Shown here in pieces: positions 29,038 through 39,463 of a stretch of 64,000 bases of DNA. A program made the position numbers and the translations under genes. Under the pieces are notes generated by a model. That model did not search any database, was not told where the DNA came from, and saw only the letters and a program-made list of their open reading frames with translations. The DNA comes from Seonamhaeicola sediminis. GTDB lineage: Bacteria; Bacteroidota; Bacteroidia; Flavobacteriales; Flavobacteriaceae. Where the stretch lies: positions 248,001 to 312,000 of the forward strand of contig NZ_SMZJ02000001.1 in assembly GCF_004358095.2 (NCBI RefSeq), given 5' to 3'. Each line of letters starts with the position of its first letter. Position 1 is the stretch's first letter.

Positions 29038-30468
29038 TTAATTTCTGGGCATATCGTTTTGTGGAAATGGTTTAGCATCTCTTGGAAATTGTGATTCCAA
29101 AACTGTTTTCATTCTTTCCTCAACGTCTTTATAACCTTCCTTACCAGAGAGGTTTTCAAAAGACAACAAACTGTTTTTATGTTCATATAATTCTGTTCCT
29201 AAAATTTCATGGGTATTAGAATCTCGCCATTCTGTATAACGCCAATTACCATCTGTGGCTGTACATCCCATGATGTTTTTACCTCTAGCATATACACTTG
29301 TTGCCACCTCATCCCATTTTATATCTGGATTATGTAAAACAGGAACTAAACTTTTGCCATCAGATTTTGGACTCTCTAATCCACAAATTTCTGTTAATGT
29401 AGAAAAGATATCTACATTTTCTACCAATGCATTTGATACTTCTCCCGATACACGATTTTTATCATTGGTTTCACGACTTATAATTAAAGGTACTCTAACA
29501 TCAATTTCTACATTAGAGTGTTTACACCATGCGCCATATTCGCCAATTTTATAACCATGGTCACTCATAAAAACAATCATAGTATTTTTACGTAAATCTA
29601 ATTCTTCAAGTGTTTGCATGACTTTACCCACTTGGGCATCCATATAGCTTACACAAGCATGATACCCATGAATTAAAGTTCTGGTTAATTCGTTATTTAA
29701 AGGGTCTTCATCAGGTATGCCATGATAACCTTTTAATTCGCCCCATTTGCTTAGTGCCAAGTTGTACATATCTTTAGGCTTCTTCTTTGATGGGATTTCA
29801 AACTTGCTTTTGTCATGCATATCCCAATATGTTTTTGGTGCGTTAAACGGTAAATGCGGCTTCATAAAACCAACAAACATTAAAAATTTGTCATCTTTAT
29901 ATTGATGTAACATTCTAATAGCATCGTTTGCAACAATGCCATCTTTGTATCCGTCATCGGCTACATCGGCATCTTCATAAGCAGGACCTTTGGCTCCTTT
30001 GTTACTCAGAACTGCAAGACTCTCTGGTTTTAGGTATATATTAGAAGGTCTTTTTACCAATTCTGTCCAACTATCTTTATCATCTACAAAATGATGATAT
30101 ACTTTACCTGTGCTTATGGTTTTATACCCATTTTGCTTAAACAGTTGAGGGAGGGTAACCACCTCTTTATGAATCTTTCGTAGAGGCGTGAAAATACTAT
30201 AGATACCTAAAGTTTCAGGTCGTAAACCAGTTAAGGTGCTCATTCTAGAAGGTGCACAAATAGCCTGTTGCGTGTAAGCCTTGTTGAACATTACACCCTC
30301 AGAAGCGAGTTTATCAATATTAGGCGTAATTGCGGTTTCACTGCCATAACACCCTAATTCGGCCCTTAAATCATCAATGTAAAATACTAATATATTAGGT
30401 TGATTGGTTTGAGCCTGACTACTTAAAAAAGTTAATACTAACAACAATAAAATTGTAATACTTCTCAT
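29038..30468 (-). CDS. Type I sulfatase (CAPSR), S1_7-like, exported
   Basis: I use the ATG at 30468, which gives a clean Sec signal ([10 protein letters not shown] to SSQAQ) and a 22-bp gap to the preceding gene; an upstream Met at 30528 would overlap the ThuA gene and bury the signal. The 476 residues hold Asp32-Asp33 in [10 protein letters not shown], the formylglycine motif [12 protein letters not shown] with Cys71, and the second metal site [21 protein letters not shown] and the overall pattern resemble the sulfatase at 5722-7137, i.e. iduronate-2-sulfatase-like S1_7. It is the last gene of the GH78/GH43 operon, so its product presumably trims sulfate from rhamnose or uronate in the periplasm. 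Confidence 0.85.
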   Translation of the reverse strand: MRSITILLLLVLTFLSSQAQTNQPNILVFYIDDLRAELGCYGSETAITPNIDKLASEGVMFNKAYTQQAICAPSRMSTLTGLRPETLGIYSIFTPLRKIHKEVVTLPQLFKQNGYKTISTGKVYHHFVDDKDSWTELVKRPSNIYLKPESLAVLSNKGAKGPAYEDADVADDGYKDGIVANDAIRMLHQYKDDKFLMFVGFMKPHLPFNAPKTYWDMHDKSKFEIPSKKKPKDMYNLALSKWGELKGYHGIPDEDPLNNELTRTLIHGYHACVSYMDAQVGKVMQTLEELDLRKNTMIVFMSDHGYKIGEYGAWCKHSNVEIDVRVPLIISRETNDKNRVSGEVSNALVENVDIFSTLTEICGLESPKSDGKSLVPVLHNPDIKWDEVATSVYARGKNIMGCTATDGNWRYTEWRDSNTHEILGTELYEHKNSLLSFENLSGKEGYKDVEERMKTVLESQFPRDAKPFPQNDMPRN

Positions 30469-30490
30469 TTTAATAAAAATATTTTTATTA

Positions 30491-31225
30491 TTAATTACTA
30501 AGACCACTTGCCCAATGAATGCCACCAATTAAATGTTTTCTAAAAATCGGGTCTTGATAAAGTTCTGAACGATGTCCTAATTGCGTTTGAAAAATACGTC
30601 CGCCATCAAAGTGATGATACCATGCTATAGGGTGATCTCCCATTGCCATACTTTTATTTTGAAATTCTTTAGTTTCTATTGATGTTTCATCTAAAGAGAT
30701 AAGCACATTAACGTCCTCACGAGGACTATGATCTAAAGAATACCATTCGTCTTCCCAAATAAGCGTATTAGCTTCTATGTGTTGGGTTGAAGCGTGTTCT
30801 TTATTTTCTATTACAATTCTACCTTTTTGAACCCCTGAATGACCAATAAACCGAGCGCCTATTAATTGACCGTACCAAAACCATTCCATTTCGGTTACAG
30901 TGGCTGAATGAACTCCTACAAATCCACCTCCCGATTGAATAAAGTTCTTAAACGCTTTCTTTTGCTCATCTGATAAGATATTTTTATTTGTTAACAAAAA
31001 TACCACTACATCATACTTTGCTAAAATCTCCTTAGTAAAAAAGGATGAATCTTCGGTAAAAGTAGATTTCCAACCATTTTCTTCACTCATTTCCACAAAA
31101 GCCTTAATGGCATCAGGTAGTGATGCGTGTCTGTAATGCCCTGTTTTTGTCAAGATTAAAAGGTTTTGAGAACTAGCACAAAAACCAAAACTTAGCATCA
31201 ATAGTATTAGAGTTATAAGTCTCAT
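30491..31225 (-). CDS. ThuA-like protein, exported
   Basis: A 244-residue protein with a Sec signal ending CASSQ. It has the ThuA pattern: an initial [19 protein letters not shown], then [37 protein letters not shown] and a late [20 protein letters not shown]. This is a class I glutamine-amidotransferase-like fold without the catalytic Cys. ThuA proteins occur in trehalose and other sugar loci, and their chemistry is not settled; a sugar dehydrogenase-linked or lyase-like role has been suggested for relatives. It lies between two sulfatase genes in one operon (gaps 22 and 26 bp), so it probably handles a product of desulfation. Confidence 0.82.
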   Translation of the reverse strand: MRLITLILLMLSFGFCASSQNLLILTKTGHYRHASLPDAIKAFVEMSEENGWKSTFTEDSSFFTKEILAKYDVVVFLLTNKNILSDEQKKAFKNFIQSGGGFVGVHSATVTEMEWFWYGQLIGARFIGHSGVQKGRIVIENKEHASTQHIEANTLIWEDEWYSLDHSPREDVNVLISLDETSIETKEFQNKSMAMGDHPIAWYHHFDGGRIFQTQLGHRSELYQDPIFRKHLIGGIHWASGLSN

Positions 31226-31251
31226 AAATATTATTAAATATCACATATATT

Positions 31252-32775
31252 TTATTCTATAATAGGCTTAGGCGACTGTACTGTTCTAATATCCCCGACA
31301 TTCTTAAGTTTTCCATCGCCTTCATTGAAACCCCAATGTGGTATGGCCTTTTTCTTTTCGTCCAAAATGTAGTTATACTTCTTTAAATAAAAATCGCGTG
31401 TTCCAAACTCATCATTAATTTCAGCTAAAGCCATGTTCAGTTTTTCATCCAAATCTTTTTGCAAATCACTTAATTCAGGATTTCCCAATAAATTATTTTG
31501 TTGAAAAGGATCTGCAATATTATCATAAAACATACTAGGCCCATTAGGCGTTCTTGCATAGGTATATTGTTTGGTTTTAATAGCTCTGTAAGGTTCATCT
31601 TTGAAGTTAGCACCAAATGGTGCAGGATTCATAACCAAAGCTGCTCTGTCAACGTTTGAATCTGGATTTTTGATTAAGCCCTTTAAGTTGTCACCTTCAA
31701 TCCCTTCTGGAATTTTTATATCTGAAAGCCCTAATAGTGAAGGTAGTATATCTGGAGTAGTTATTGGCGCATTAACTGTAGCCCCTTTGTTTACATCAAT
31801 ATTAGGATAACTAATTAGAAAAGGTACTCTAATAGATTCATCCCATGCCAATTGTTTTACAAAAGGTTTAACACCATGAGCGCCCATCATTTCGCCGTGG
31901 TCTGCTGAGAATACAACAATGGTGCTATCCATCAAATTAAGTTCTTTTAGTTTATTGAGCACTAGCCCAATAGCCTCATCGGTGGCTGTGGCATGTGCGT
32001 AATACCCTTGTAACTCTTCTCGACAGCGGTCTTCAAATTCCTTAGGAATATTTGGACCCAATGTTAAAGACTCTGGCTTGTACATGGCCTTATATTTCTT
32101 GGGAGCACTATTATGCGGATAATGTGGCGTTGCTATTGATAGGAATGCCAAAAATGGTTGCTCATCGTTGGCGTGTTTTGCTATATAAGCATTGGCATCT
32201 TTTACAATGGCAAATGGCGAATACTCTTCCCAAATTTTCATTTCTGTATCTTCGTTATCGTAATAAGGCATTTTGGTATAATTATGAGAGCACTCTAATG
32301 CCTTCCAGTAGTCAAAACCTTGACGTCTTTCCTTTGGAATAAAACTAGACCTACCATGACCATCTAAATGCCATTTTCCCCAATACGCTGTATTATAACC
32401 TGCTTCCTTATAAATTTCTGCCATACATAATTCTTCACTTGGCAAATACAAATCGTTTAAAAACATCCCTGTTGTTGTTGGAAACTTGCCTGTTAATAAG
32501 GATGCTCTGTGGGGCGTACAAACAGGTAGTACCGAAACCGCATTTGTAAAATTTATGGCTTCTTTGGCAAAAGTATCCAAATTGGGAGTTTTAACATCGG
32601 GGTTCCCAGCATAGCCTAAAGCCGAACCACGCCATTGGTCTGTTAGGATATAAACAATATTGGGTTTTTTGGTTTCTAGAGGATTATTATTTTCTACCTG
32701 TTTCTTTTCAGATTTACAACTCACTAAATAAATTGATGTCAGAAATAAATAACCTAGTACTCGTTTAATTGTCAT
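31252..32775 (-). CDS. Type I sulfatase lipoprotein (CTPHR)
   Basis: A 507-residue lipoprotein (signal ending YLVSC, Cys20). The first metal site is TDQW (Asp46), with Gln in place of the second Asp. The formylglycine motif is VCTPHRASLLTG with Cys86, and the second metal half-site is SADHGEMMGAHG. The CTPHRASLLTG form with TDQWR differs from the three S1_7-like enzymes in the window, so it should desulfate another position or sugar; I cannot assign the subfamily from memory. It is 16 bp downstream of the GH43 gene and 26 bp upstream of the ThuA-like gene. Confidence 0.85.
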   Translation of the reverse strand: MTIKRVLGYLFLTSIYLVSCKSEKKQVENNNPLETKKPNIVYILTDQWRGSALGYAGNPDVKTPNLDTFAKEAINFTNAVSVLPVCTPHRASLLTGKFPTTTGMFLNDLYLPSEELCMAEIYKEAGYNTAYWGKWHLDGHGRSSFIPKERRQGFDYWKALECSHNYTKMPYYDNEDTEMKIWEEYSPFAIVKDANAYIAKHANDEQPFLAFLSIATPHYPHNSAPKKYKAMYKPESLTLGPNIPKEFEDRCREELQGYYAHATATDEAIGLVLNKLKELNLMDSTIVVFSADHGEMMGAHGVKPFVKQLAWDESIRVPFLISYPNIDVNKGATVNAPITTPDILPSLLGLSDIKIPEGIEGDNLKGLIKNPDSNVDRAALVMNPAPFGANFKDEPYRAIKTKQYTYARTPNGPSMFYDNIADPFQQNNLLGNPELSDLQKDLDEKLNMALAEINDEFGTRDFYLKKYNYILDEKKKAIPHWGFNEGDGKLKNVGDIRTVQSPKPIIE

Positions 32776-32791
32776 GGTTTATTTTTATAGT

Positions 32792-33757
32792 TTATAATTG
32801 AACATTTTTAACACCTTCTTGAGTGGCATTTATCTCTTGAATGGTACCATCTTCATTATAATACAAATACTCAATAGCGGTATTTCTACTAAATTTAGAA
32901 CCGCCTTTCCAATTTTGCCAATGGTAAAAGAAATAATCTTGCCCTTTATAATTGATAATAGAGTGATGATCTTGTCTTTGTTTTGGGTTAATTCCTCCTT
33001 TGTATTCAAATGGTCCATAAGGACTATCTGCCATTCCGTAAAAACCACCTAAACCTGCATTGTAAGAAAAATAATAGACACCATTACGTTTGTGCATATA
33101 ACTGGCTTCAAAAAAGTTATCGCTTCCGTATTCAATGGTTCTTGGTGCTTCGGCCAACTCTAAAAGATTGTCTTTTAAACGTGCTACTTTAGGTTCTCTT
33201 ACACCCCAATACAAATACACTTTCCCATCGTCATCCTCAAACACACAAGGGTCTAACCATTGCCCTTCCACACCTTCAATCCAACCTAAATCTTTAAAAG
33301 GCCCTTCTGGAACATCACTAACGGCAACGCCACATCTCATATCGTCTTTTGAACCTTTTACTGAATGCGGATAGAGTAAATAATACTTATTATTCTTGTA
33401 GATAGCCGTTGGCGCCCACATCCATCCGCTCGCACCCCAAGGAATATCTTTAGAATGTAATACTTCACCGTGGTCCGTCCAATTTACCATATCAATTGAA
33501 GAAAACGCACGATAACCATCCATAGAATCATAGAATGTTGCATACTCCATATCACGAGAGGTGTACATCCAAACTTTACCATCGTTCCAAATGTGAGCAG
33601 AAGGGTCTGCCGTTCGTATATGGCGAATTACTGGATTATTTTTACTAACCTCGACAACGTCTTCTTTTGTTTCCTCCTCTTTTTTTGATTGGTCTTTACT
33701 GTTTTTACAGCCCATAAAAGTGGCAATGAGGCAGAACAATAAAAATTTTAATTTCAT
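32792..33757 (-). CDS. GH43 beta-xylosidase-like lipoprotein
   Basis: A 321-residue lipoprotein (signal ending TFMGC, Cys17). The five-bladed propeller of GH43 is recognised by its three catalytic carboxylates: Asp51 in TADPSAHIW (base), Asp169 in QWLDPCVF and Glu217 in NFFEASYM (acid). It is a single-domain member without a C-terminal beta-sandwich. GH43 enzymes remove xylose or arabinose; xylose is the better guess because ulvan carries xylose in place of some uronate. It lies 4 bp after a GH78 gene and 16 bp before a sulfatase, tightly inside the operon. Confidence 0.85.
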   Translation of the reverse strand: MKLKFLLFCLIATFMGCKNSKDQSKKEEETKEDVVEVSKNNPVIRHIRTADPSAHIWNDGKVWMYTSRDMEYATFYDSMDGYRAFSSIDMVNWTDHGEVLHSKDIPWGASGWMWAPTAIYKNNKYYLLYPHSVKGSKDDMRCGVAVSDVPEGPFKDLGWIEGVEGQWLDPCVFEDDDGKVYLYWGVREPKVARLKDNLLELAEAPRTIEYGSDNFFEASYMHKRNGVYYFSYNAGLGGFYGMADSPYGPFEYKGGINPKQRQDHHSIINYKGQDYFFYHWQNWKGGSKFSRNTAIEYLYYNEDGTIQEINATQEGVKNVQL

Positions 33758-33761
33758 AAGA

Positions 33762-36512
33762 TTATAGTTTGGATACGAACTTATAGTGCCCTGGTTGTAC
33801 TAAGAATTCATTTTTATTACCTTGGTTTGAAATCGTTTCAATGCCATCAGTTCCATCAAAAGAGCCGGTAGTTCCAGGTAGAATCACTTGAGCTGTTGTA
33901 TTTGGAGGGATCATAATTTCCAACTGAAATTCGTCTCCATTGATTTCCCAAGAAGACGATGCTTCACCATAAGGCGTGTTTAATGATGCTGACGCCGAAC
34001 TAAGGGGTTGCCTTGGTTCTGGAGCTATACGAATAACTTTATAACCTGCTTCTAAAGGTGCAATGGCTCCAATTCTTTCATACATCCACTCACCTATGGC
34101 ACCATACGCATAATGATTTAAACTATTCATGTTTTGAGGGTTGAAACCCTCGACTTTACTGTAACTGTTCCAACGTTCCCAAATGGTGCTTGCACCTTGA
34201 TTAATAGAGTAAAACCATGATGGATACGTTTCATTAAACAGTAATTTGTACATTAAATCTATTTCACCGGTTTCATCTAAAACTTGGGACAATAATGGCG
34301 TTCCCAAAAAACCTGTTCTTAAATGATTGTCGGCTTCTGCAATCTTTTTTAGTAAATTTTGTTTTGCACCTTCATGTTTTTCCTCTGGTAATAATTTGAA
34401 TGCTAAAGCCAACAAATAGGAGGTTTGCGTTTCTGTAGCATTTTTTATAGTACCATCGGTATTAAAAAACTGATTACTAAACTGCTCCGAAACACTTTTA
34501 TACAGCTTATAGTATGTATTATAATCGTCATTATTCCCTAAAATTTTTGCGGTTTTGGCGGTTATATGAGCCGATTGCGCAAAAAATGCGGTACCTATTA
34601 CATTTAATTTAGTATCGCCTTTATTATCACCATTTTCTGGATAAGGCTGTAGCCAATCTGCAAAAAAGCCCATTTTAGAAATTAAATTCTCAGAACTTTC
34701 TTGATGGTAAGCCACCCAAGCTTTCATCATTTCAAAATTATCTTCTAAAATTTTTACATCTCCAGTCCTTTGGTAAATTTTATAAGGTATAATGGTGCAG
34801 ACATCGCCCCAACCTGCACTTACTTTACCATCAAACAAAACATCGGGCACTACCCAAGGAATAGCTCCATTTTCAAACTGAGATTCACGCACACTTTGTA
34901 ACCAGCTGGCCCAGAATTTATAAACATCTGCATTAAACATGGATGTTGGTCCAAACACCTGTGCATCTCCTGTCCAACCCATACGCTCATCGCGTTGCGG
35001 ACAATCGGTGGGGATATCAAAAAAGTTGCCTCTCATACCCCAAACAATATTGCTTTGTAATTGATTTAATTTTTCGTGAGACGAGGTAAAGGTGCCATTT
35101 TCATCAAAATCTGAATATTGCACTATACCTGTAACCCAGTCATTTGTTGGTTCTACAGTTGTATCAAACCCACTCAACTCTACATATCTAAAGCCATGAA
35201 ATGTGAATTTAGGCATCCACTCAATCACACCATCTTGTGATGCTGTGTAGTAATTTGTCGATAGCGCACTTCGGTAATTTTTGGTATAAAACGCACCATC
35301 TGGAGATAGCATTTCTGCAAAACGCACTTTTAAGGTTTCCCCTTTTTTCATAGGAACTTTCAAAAGCGGAACACCTACCATGTTCTGTTTTAAATCAAAA
35401 ATTATAGTGCCATCTTTTTGAATAATCTCTTGTGTTGCTAATTCAATTTTAGACTTAACTTTAGTGTGGCGCTTAGGCTCTAAACGAATATTGTTTGTAA
35501 TAGGAAAGCTGTTGACTGAACTCCAATCTTTATCGCTAAAATTATTGGTTGTCCATCCTTCCATTTCTAAATTGGCATCATAAGTTTCACCATCATAAAT
35601 TTCTGAAAGACGAATGGGGCCATTGGTAGTCCCCTTCCAACTGTTATCTGAAACAATTATTTCTTTAGTGCCATCTTTCATAGTTAATTCTAACTGACAT
35701 AAGACTTTAGGCGTTTCTGTATCAACCCACAATGCTTTTTTCCACCCTAATCTACTGGAATGCCACCCAGAAGCCAGTTCCACACCTATGGTGTTTTGAC
35801 CAGATTCTATAACACTGGTAACATTGTAAGTAATGGTTTCTATACGCTCTTTGTAAGGTGTATAACCGGGAGGCATCACATCATCACTTACATCTTCGCC
35901 ATTAATGGCTACATCAAAAACCCCTTTTGCTGTAATATACAATCTTGCAGATTCCACATCGTTAGATAACTCAAAACCTTTTCTTAAATATTGTGGTCTG
36001 TGGATAATGTTGTCCTGACTTCCCAGAATACCCTCAGCCTTCGTATCTAAACCTATCCATTGTGCTTTCCAATCATCATTGGATAATAACCCTAATTCAA
36101 AATGATTTATAGCACTCCATTCTGAAGGAGCTTCATCTTGATTCCAATACTTCACTTGCCAATATACTTTTTGGCGCGATTCCAGAGGCTTACCCTCGTA
36201 TTTTACCCAAACGGACTGGTCTGTGTTTTGTTTCTCAGAATCCCATAAATCAGCATTGTTGGGTAATAAATCTTTACTAGATGCTACTACAATTTGGTAT
36301 GCTGACTGATGTTTAACACCCTCTGTAGCTGGTAATTTCCAAGAAAATGTTGGAGTTGCATCATAAAATCCTAACGGATTTTTAAAACCTTCCGAAATAG
36401 TTAAATCCTTTGGTTTTTCTAGGGTAGTCTTTTCTTTGCAAGAAATAAAACTAAAAAAGACAACAGATAAGAGCGTTAATAAAATTGTTTTTTGTTTTGA
36501 TTTAGTATTCAT
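33762..36512 (-). CDS. GH78 alpha-L-rhamnosidase, lipoprotein (copy 2)
   Basis: A 916-residue lipoprotein (signal ending SFISC). The domain order is that of GH78: an Ig-like N-terminal domain (FKNPLGFYDATPTFSWKLP), a sugar-binding domain (ARLYITAKGVFDVAINGE), the toroid with the signature DCPQRDERMGWTGDAQ and the late GASTIWERWNSY, then a beta-sandwich ending with APEPRQPL. The acidic residues in DERMGWTGD are the usual catalytic candidates. It is a tandem paralogue of the next gene upstream, from which it is separated by 6 bp. Together the pair would remove terminal alpha-rhamnose from two different contexts. Confidence 0.9.
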   Translation of the reverse strand: MNTKSKQKTILLTLLSVVFFSFISCKEKTTLEKPKDLTISEGFKNPLGFYDATPTFSWKLPATEGVKHQSAYQIVVASSKDLLPNNADLWDSEKQNTDQSVWVKYEGKPLESRQKVYWQVKYWNQDEAPSEWSAINHFELGLLSNDDWKAQWIGLDTKAEGILGSQDNIIHRPQYLRKGFELSNDVESARLYITAKGVFDVAINGEDVSDDVMPPGYTPYKERIETITYNVTSVIESGQNTIGVELASGWHSSRLGWKKALWVDTETPKVLCQLELTMKDGTKEIIVSDNSWKGTTNGPIRLSEIYDGETYDANLEMEGWTTNNFSDKDWSSVNSFPITNNIRLEPKRHTKVKSKIELATQEIIQKDGTIIFDLKQNMVGVPLLKVPMKKGETLKVRFAEMLSPDGAFYTKNYRSALSTNYYTASQDGVIEWMPKFTFHGFRYVELSGFDTTVEPTNDWVTGIVQYSDFDENGTFTSSHEKLNQLQSNIVWGMRGNFFDIPTDCPQRDERMGWTGDAQVFGPTSMFNADVYKFWASWLQSVRESQFENGAIPWVVPDVLFDGKVSAGWGDVCTIIPYKIYQRTGDVKILEDNFEMMKAWVAYHQESSENLISKMGFFADWLQPYPENGDNKGDTKLNVIGTAFFAQSAHITAKTAKILGNNDDYNTYYKLYKSVSEQFSNQFFNTDGTIKNATETQTSYLLALAFKLLPEEKHEGAKQNLLKKIAEADNHLRTGFLGTPLLSQVLDETGEIDLMYKLLFNETYPSWFYSINQGASTIWERWNSYSKVEGFNPQNMNSLNHYAYGAIGEWMYERIGAIAPLEAGYKVIRIAPEPRQPLSSASASLNTPYGEASSSWEINGDEFQLEIMIPPNTTAQVILPGTTGSFDGTDGIETISNQGNKNEFLVQPGHYKFVSKL

Positions 36513-36518
36513 TAGGTA

Positions 36519-39251
36519 TTAATTTAGCTTCGTTTGAAATGTATGAGTGCCCGCACCAACAATTTTTACATTGTCTGTGTCATTTTTTAATGAATTTGGT
36601 AAATGAATTTCTGCAGTTGTATTAGGAGGTATAACTACGTCTAGATTAAATATATTACCTTCTACCACCCAAGAAGATGATGCTTTTCCATAAGGCGTAT
36701 TTAAACTAGCTGATGCCGATGTTAAGAAATCTACATTTGGCACAGGTGCAATCTTTATTTTTTTATAGCCTGGTTCCAAAGATGAAAGTCCTGCAATACG
36801 CTCGTACATCCATTGCCCAATAGCACCATAGGCGTAATGGTTCAGGCTGTTCATGGGTTGCTTGTTATATCCTTCTTCTATGCTATAGCTATTCCAACGT
36901 TCCCACATGGTTGTTGCCCCTTGATTGATGGAATAAAACCAAGATGGATAGGTTTCCTTAAACAGAATGTCGTACATCAAATCAATTTCTCCTATATCAT
37001 CTAAGACCTTAGGCAAAATGGGAGTTCCTAAAAAACCAGTTCCTAAATGATTGTCTGCTTTTTTAATTTCTGCTAATAAATGTTGTTGCGCTTTTACTTT
37101 AGATTCTGGTTTTAACAAATCAAAATATATGGCAAGCAAGTAACTGGTTTGTGTTTGTTTTTCACCTTTATATTTACCATTATTGTCAAAAAACTTAGTT
37201 TCAAAAGCAGAAGCAACAGAACCATATAAAGCTTTGTATTTTTTTTCATCTTCTTTATTTCCTAATACACCAGCTATTTTAGATACTAAATGTGCTGAAT
37301 GTGCAAAAAAAGCAGTATTAATAAACTCTTTGGGCGTATCTCCTCTGTTCCCTATTTTCCCTTCTTTAGTTGGGTAAGGCTGTAACCAGTCAGCAAAAGA
37401 ATGCATATTGGGTATATAGGGTTTATCTTTCACTTTAGTTTGATAGTAACCCACCCATTTTTTTGCAGATTTATAGCTTTCTTCAAGTACGGTCTTATCA
37501 CCAGTTATGTTATAAATATCCCAAGGAATGATAACACTGGCATCTCCCCAACCTGAACTAGCATTATCTCGTTGCAATACATCAGGCACTACAAAAGGCA
37601 CTAAGCCATCATCATGCTCCGTTTGTGTTTCTCTTAAACTTTGTAACCAAGCAGTCCAAAAAGAATGCACATTATAATTGAACAATGACGTTGGTGCAAT
37701 TACTTGAGCATCTCCCGTCCAACCTAAACGTTCGTCTCGTTGCGGACAATCAGTTGGAATATCAAAGAAATTATCTCTTAATCCCCAAGTAATATTGCTT
37801 TGTAGTTGATTTAGCTTATCATGTGAGGAAGTAAACGTTCCGTTTTTATCAAAATCAGAATGTTGCGCTAAACCTTGCACCCAACTGGCATCTGGTTTTT
37901 GTTTATCATCAAAACCACTTAACTCTAAAAATTGAAAACCATGAAATGTAAACTTAGGAGTATAGTCAATAACGCCATCTTTTGAAGCTATATAAAAATC
38001 GGTTGATTTTGCTGAACGATAATTAGTTGTATAAAATGTGCCATCTTTGAGCAACATTTCAGAAAAACGGATTGTTAAAGTATCTCCTTTTTTCATGGGA
38101 ACTTTCACTTTAGGAACTCCAACTATATTTTGCTGTAAGTTAAAAATAGCCGTATTATTTTTTGCAGAGACCAATTTTACATTATCAATTGTAGTCTTAG
38201 TTTTAACTGTGTTGTGCCTTTTGGGTTGTAACTTTACAGAATCTACAATTGCCTCTGTTTCCGTTTGAATCCATGTTAAGTCATCGAAATTGGTTGTTGT
38301 CCAATTTGGCATTTCAAAGTTCGCATTATACATTTCTCCATCATAAATACTTGCTAATCGTATAGGACCATCTGTAGTGCCTTTCCAAGTTTCATCAGAA
38401 ATAATGGTTTGTTTGGAACCATCTTTTAAGGTAATTTCTAACTGACATAAAATTTTTGGTGAAGCAAAATTTTCGTAAAGAGCGGTACCTCTACTAATTC
38501 GCCCTGAATGCCAACCTGATGCCAATTCTACAGCCAGAGCATTTTTTCCTGAAACCAAAACATCAGACACATCATAAGTTAATGTTTCTATGCGGTGGTT
38601 GTAGGGTGTCCAACCAGGAGGCATGACATCATTACTCACGTCCTTTCCGTTTAAGTGCACATCAAAAACACCTTTTGCTGTGATATATAATCTAGCTGAT
38701 GTTACTTCAGAAGAAATTTCAAACCCCTTTCTTAAATATTGTGGCCTATGCATTAAAAATTTACGAACTCCCTTAATGCTGTCTTTAGCCGTATCTAAAC
38801 CTATCCATTTTGCTTTCCAATCTGAATTATTTAACAATCCTAGTTCAAAAGTGTTAATCTCACTCCATTCTGAAACATTGCCGTCTTGATTCCAATAACG
38901 CACCTGCCAGTATACGTTTTGACGCGACTGTAACTCAGTTCCCGCATATTTTACAAAAGTAGAGTTTGAACTTTCTTGTATTTTAGAATCCCATAAATCA
39001 GGATTATTAGGTAATAAATTCTCAGAAGATGCTACAACAATTTGATACGCTTTCTGAGATTTTATATCTTCAGAAACAGGAAGTTGCCATGAAAAAGTTG
39101 GATTAGCATCGTAAAATCCAATGGGGTTTTTAAACCCCTCTGAAATTGTTAGTAATTCTGGTGCTTGATTTACTTCGTTATTACACGACAAGAAAAAAAA
39201 AGCAAAAGCCACACATAAAAATATTAAAAAAGGGAGTTTAGATTTTGTCAT
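36519..39251 (-). CDS. GH78 alpha-L-rhamnosidase, lipoprotein (copy 1)
   Basis: A 910-residue lipoprotein (signal ending FFLSC), first gene of the operon that runs to 29038. It shares domain order and long stretches with its neighbour: SEGFKNPIGFYDANPTFSW, LYITAKGVFDVHLNGKDVS, the signature TDCPQRDERLGWTGDAQ and GATTMWERWNSYS. The differences are spread evenly along the protein rather than in blocks, which points to an old tandem duplication with later specialisation. A candidate operator and promoter lie in the 212-bp gap upstream. Confidence 0.9.
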   Translation of the reverse strand: MTKSKLPFLIFLCVAFAFFFLSCNNEVNQAPELLTISEGFKNPIGFYDANPTFSWQLPVSEDIKSQKAYQIVVASSENLLPNNPDLWDSKIQESSNSTFVKYAGTELQSRQNVYWQVRYWNQDGNVSEWSEINTFELGLLNNSDWKAKWIGLDTAKDSIKGVRKFLMHRPQYLRKGFEISSEVTSARLYITAKGVFDVHLNGKDVSNDVMPPGWTPYNHRIETLTYDVSDVLVSGKNALAVELASGWHSGRISRGTALYENFASPKILCQLEITLKDGSKQTIISDETWKGTTDGPIRLASIYDGEMYNANFEMPNWTTTNFDDLTWIQTETEAIVDSVKLQPKRHNTVKTKTTIDNVKLVSAKNNTAIFNLQQNIVGVPKVKVPMKKGDTLTIRFSEMLLKDGTFYTTNYRSAKSTDFYIASKDGVIDYTPKFTFHGFQFLELSGFDDKQKPDASWVQGLAQHSDFDKNGTFTSSHDKLNQLQSNITWGLRDNFFDIPTDCPQRDERLGWTGDAQVIAPTSLFNYNVHSFWTAWLQSLRETQTEHDDGLVPFVVPDVLQRDNASSGWGDASVIIPWDIYNITGDKTVLEESYKSAKKWVGYYQTKVKDKPYIPNMHSFADWLQPYPTKEGKIGNRGDTPKEFINTAFFAHSAHLVSKIAGVLGNKEDEKKYKALYGSVASAFETKFFDNNGKYKGEKQTQTSYLLAIYFDLLKPESKVKAQQHLLAEIKKADNHLGTGFLGTPILPKVLDDIGEIDLMYDILFKETYPSWFYSINQGATTMWERWNSYSIEEGYNKQPMNSLNHYAYGAIGQWMYERIAGLSSLEPGYKKIKIAPVPNVDFLTSASASLNTPYGKASSSWVVEGNIFNLDVVIPPNTTAEIHLPNSLKNDTDNVKIVGAGTHTFQTKLN

Positions 39252-39314
39252 GAAACTGAAGTTAATTTATTAAAAACTGAGTTAAAACTGAATTCTATAA
39301 AGTTGATAAAACAG

Positions 39315-39364
39315 CAAAGCAAGATGCTTCTTTTTTGAAAAAAAACTATCCTGTACTGTCATTA
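39315..39364 (-). promoter_or_regulatory. Candidate operator and promoter of the 39251-29038 operon
   Basis: On the minus strand GACAGTACAGGAT (bases 39360-39348) matches the proximal half of the repeat seen before the other operons, with the CAGGAT half intact and the distal half degenerate (AATG). A TTGCTTTG at 39322-39315 is the closest -7-like element, 27 bp away, which is longer than in the other four cases. This is the weakest of the five sites. Confidence 0.5.
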
Positions 39365-39463
39365 AAAAAGGTATTTCTAAAGACAAAATATTAGTACTTT
39401 AAATAATTGTTTCATGGATTTTGGAAACATTTCAAGAGCAAGGAACCTATCATGTTGTAGTCT

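Noticed and set aside
33762-39251. GH78 pair as a recent duplication prone to recombination
   Set aside because: The two proteins differ throughout and the DNA shows no long identical stretch, so the duplication is old.
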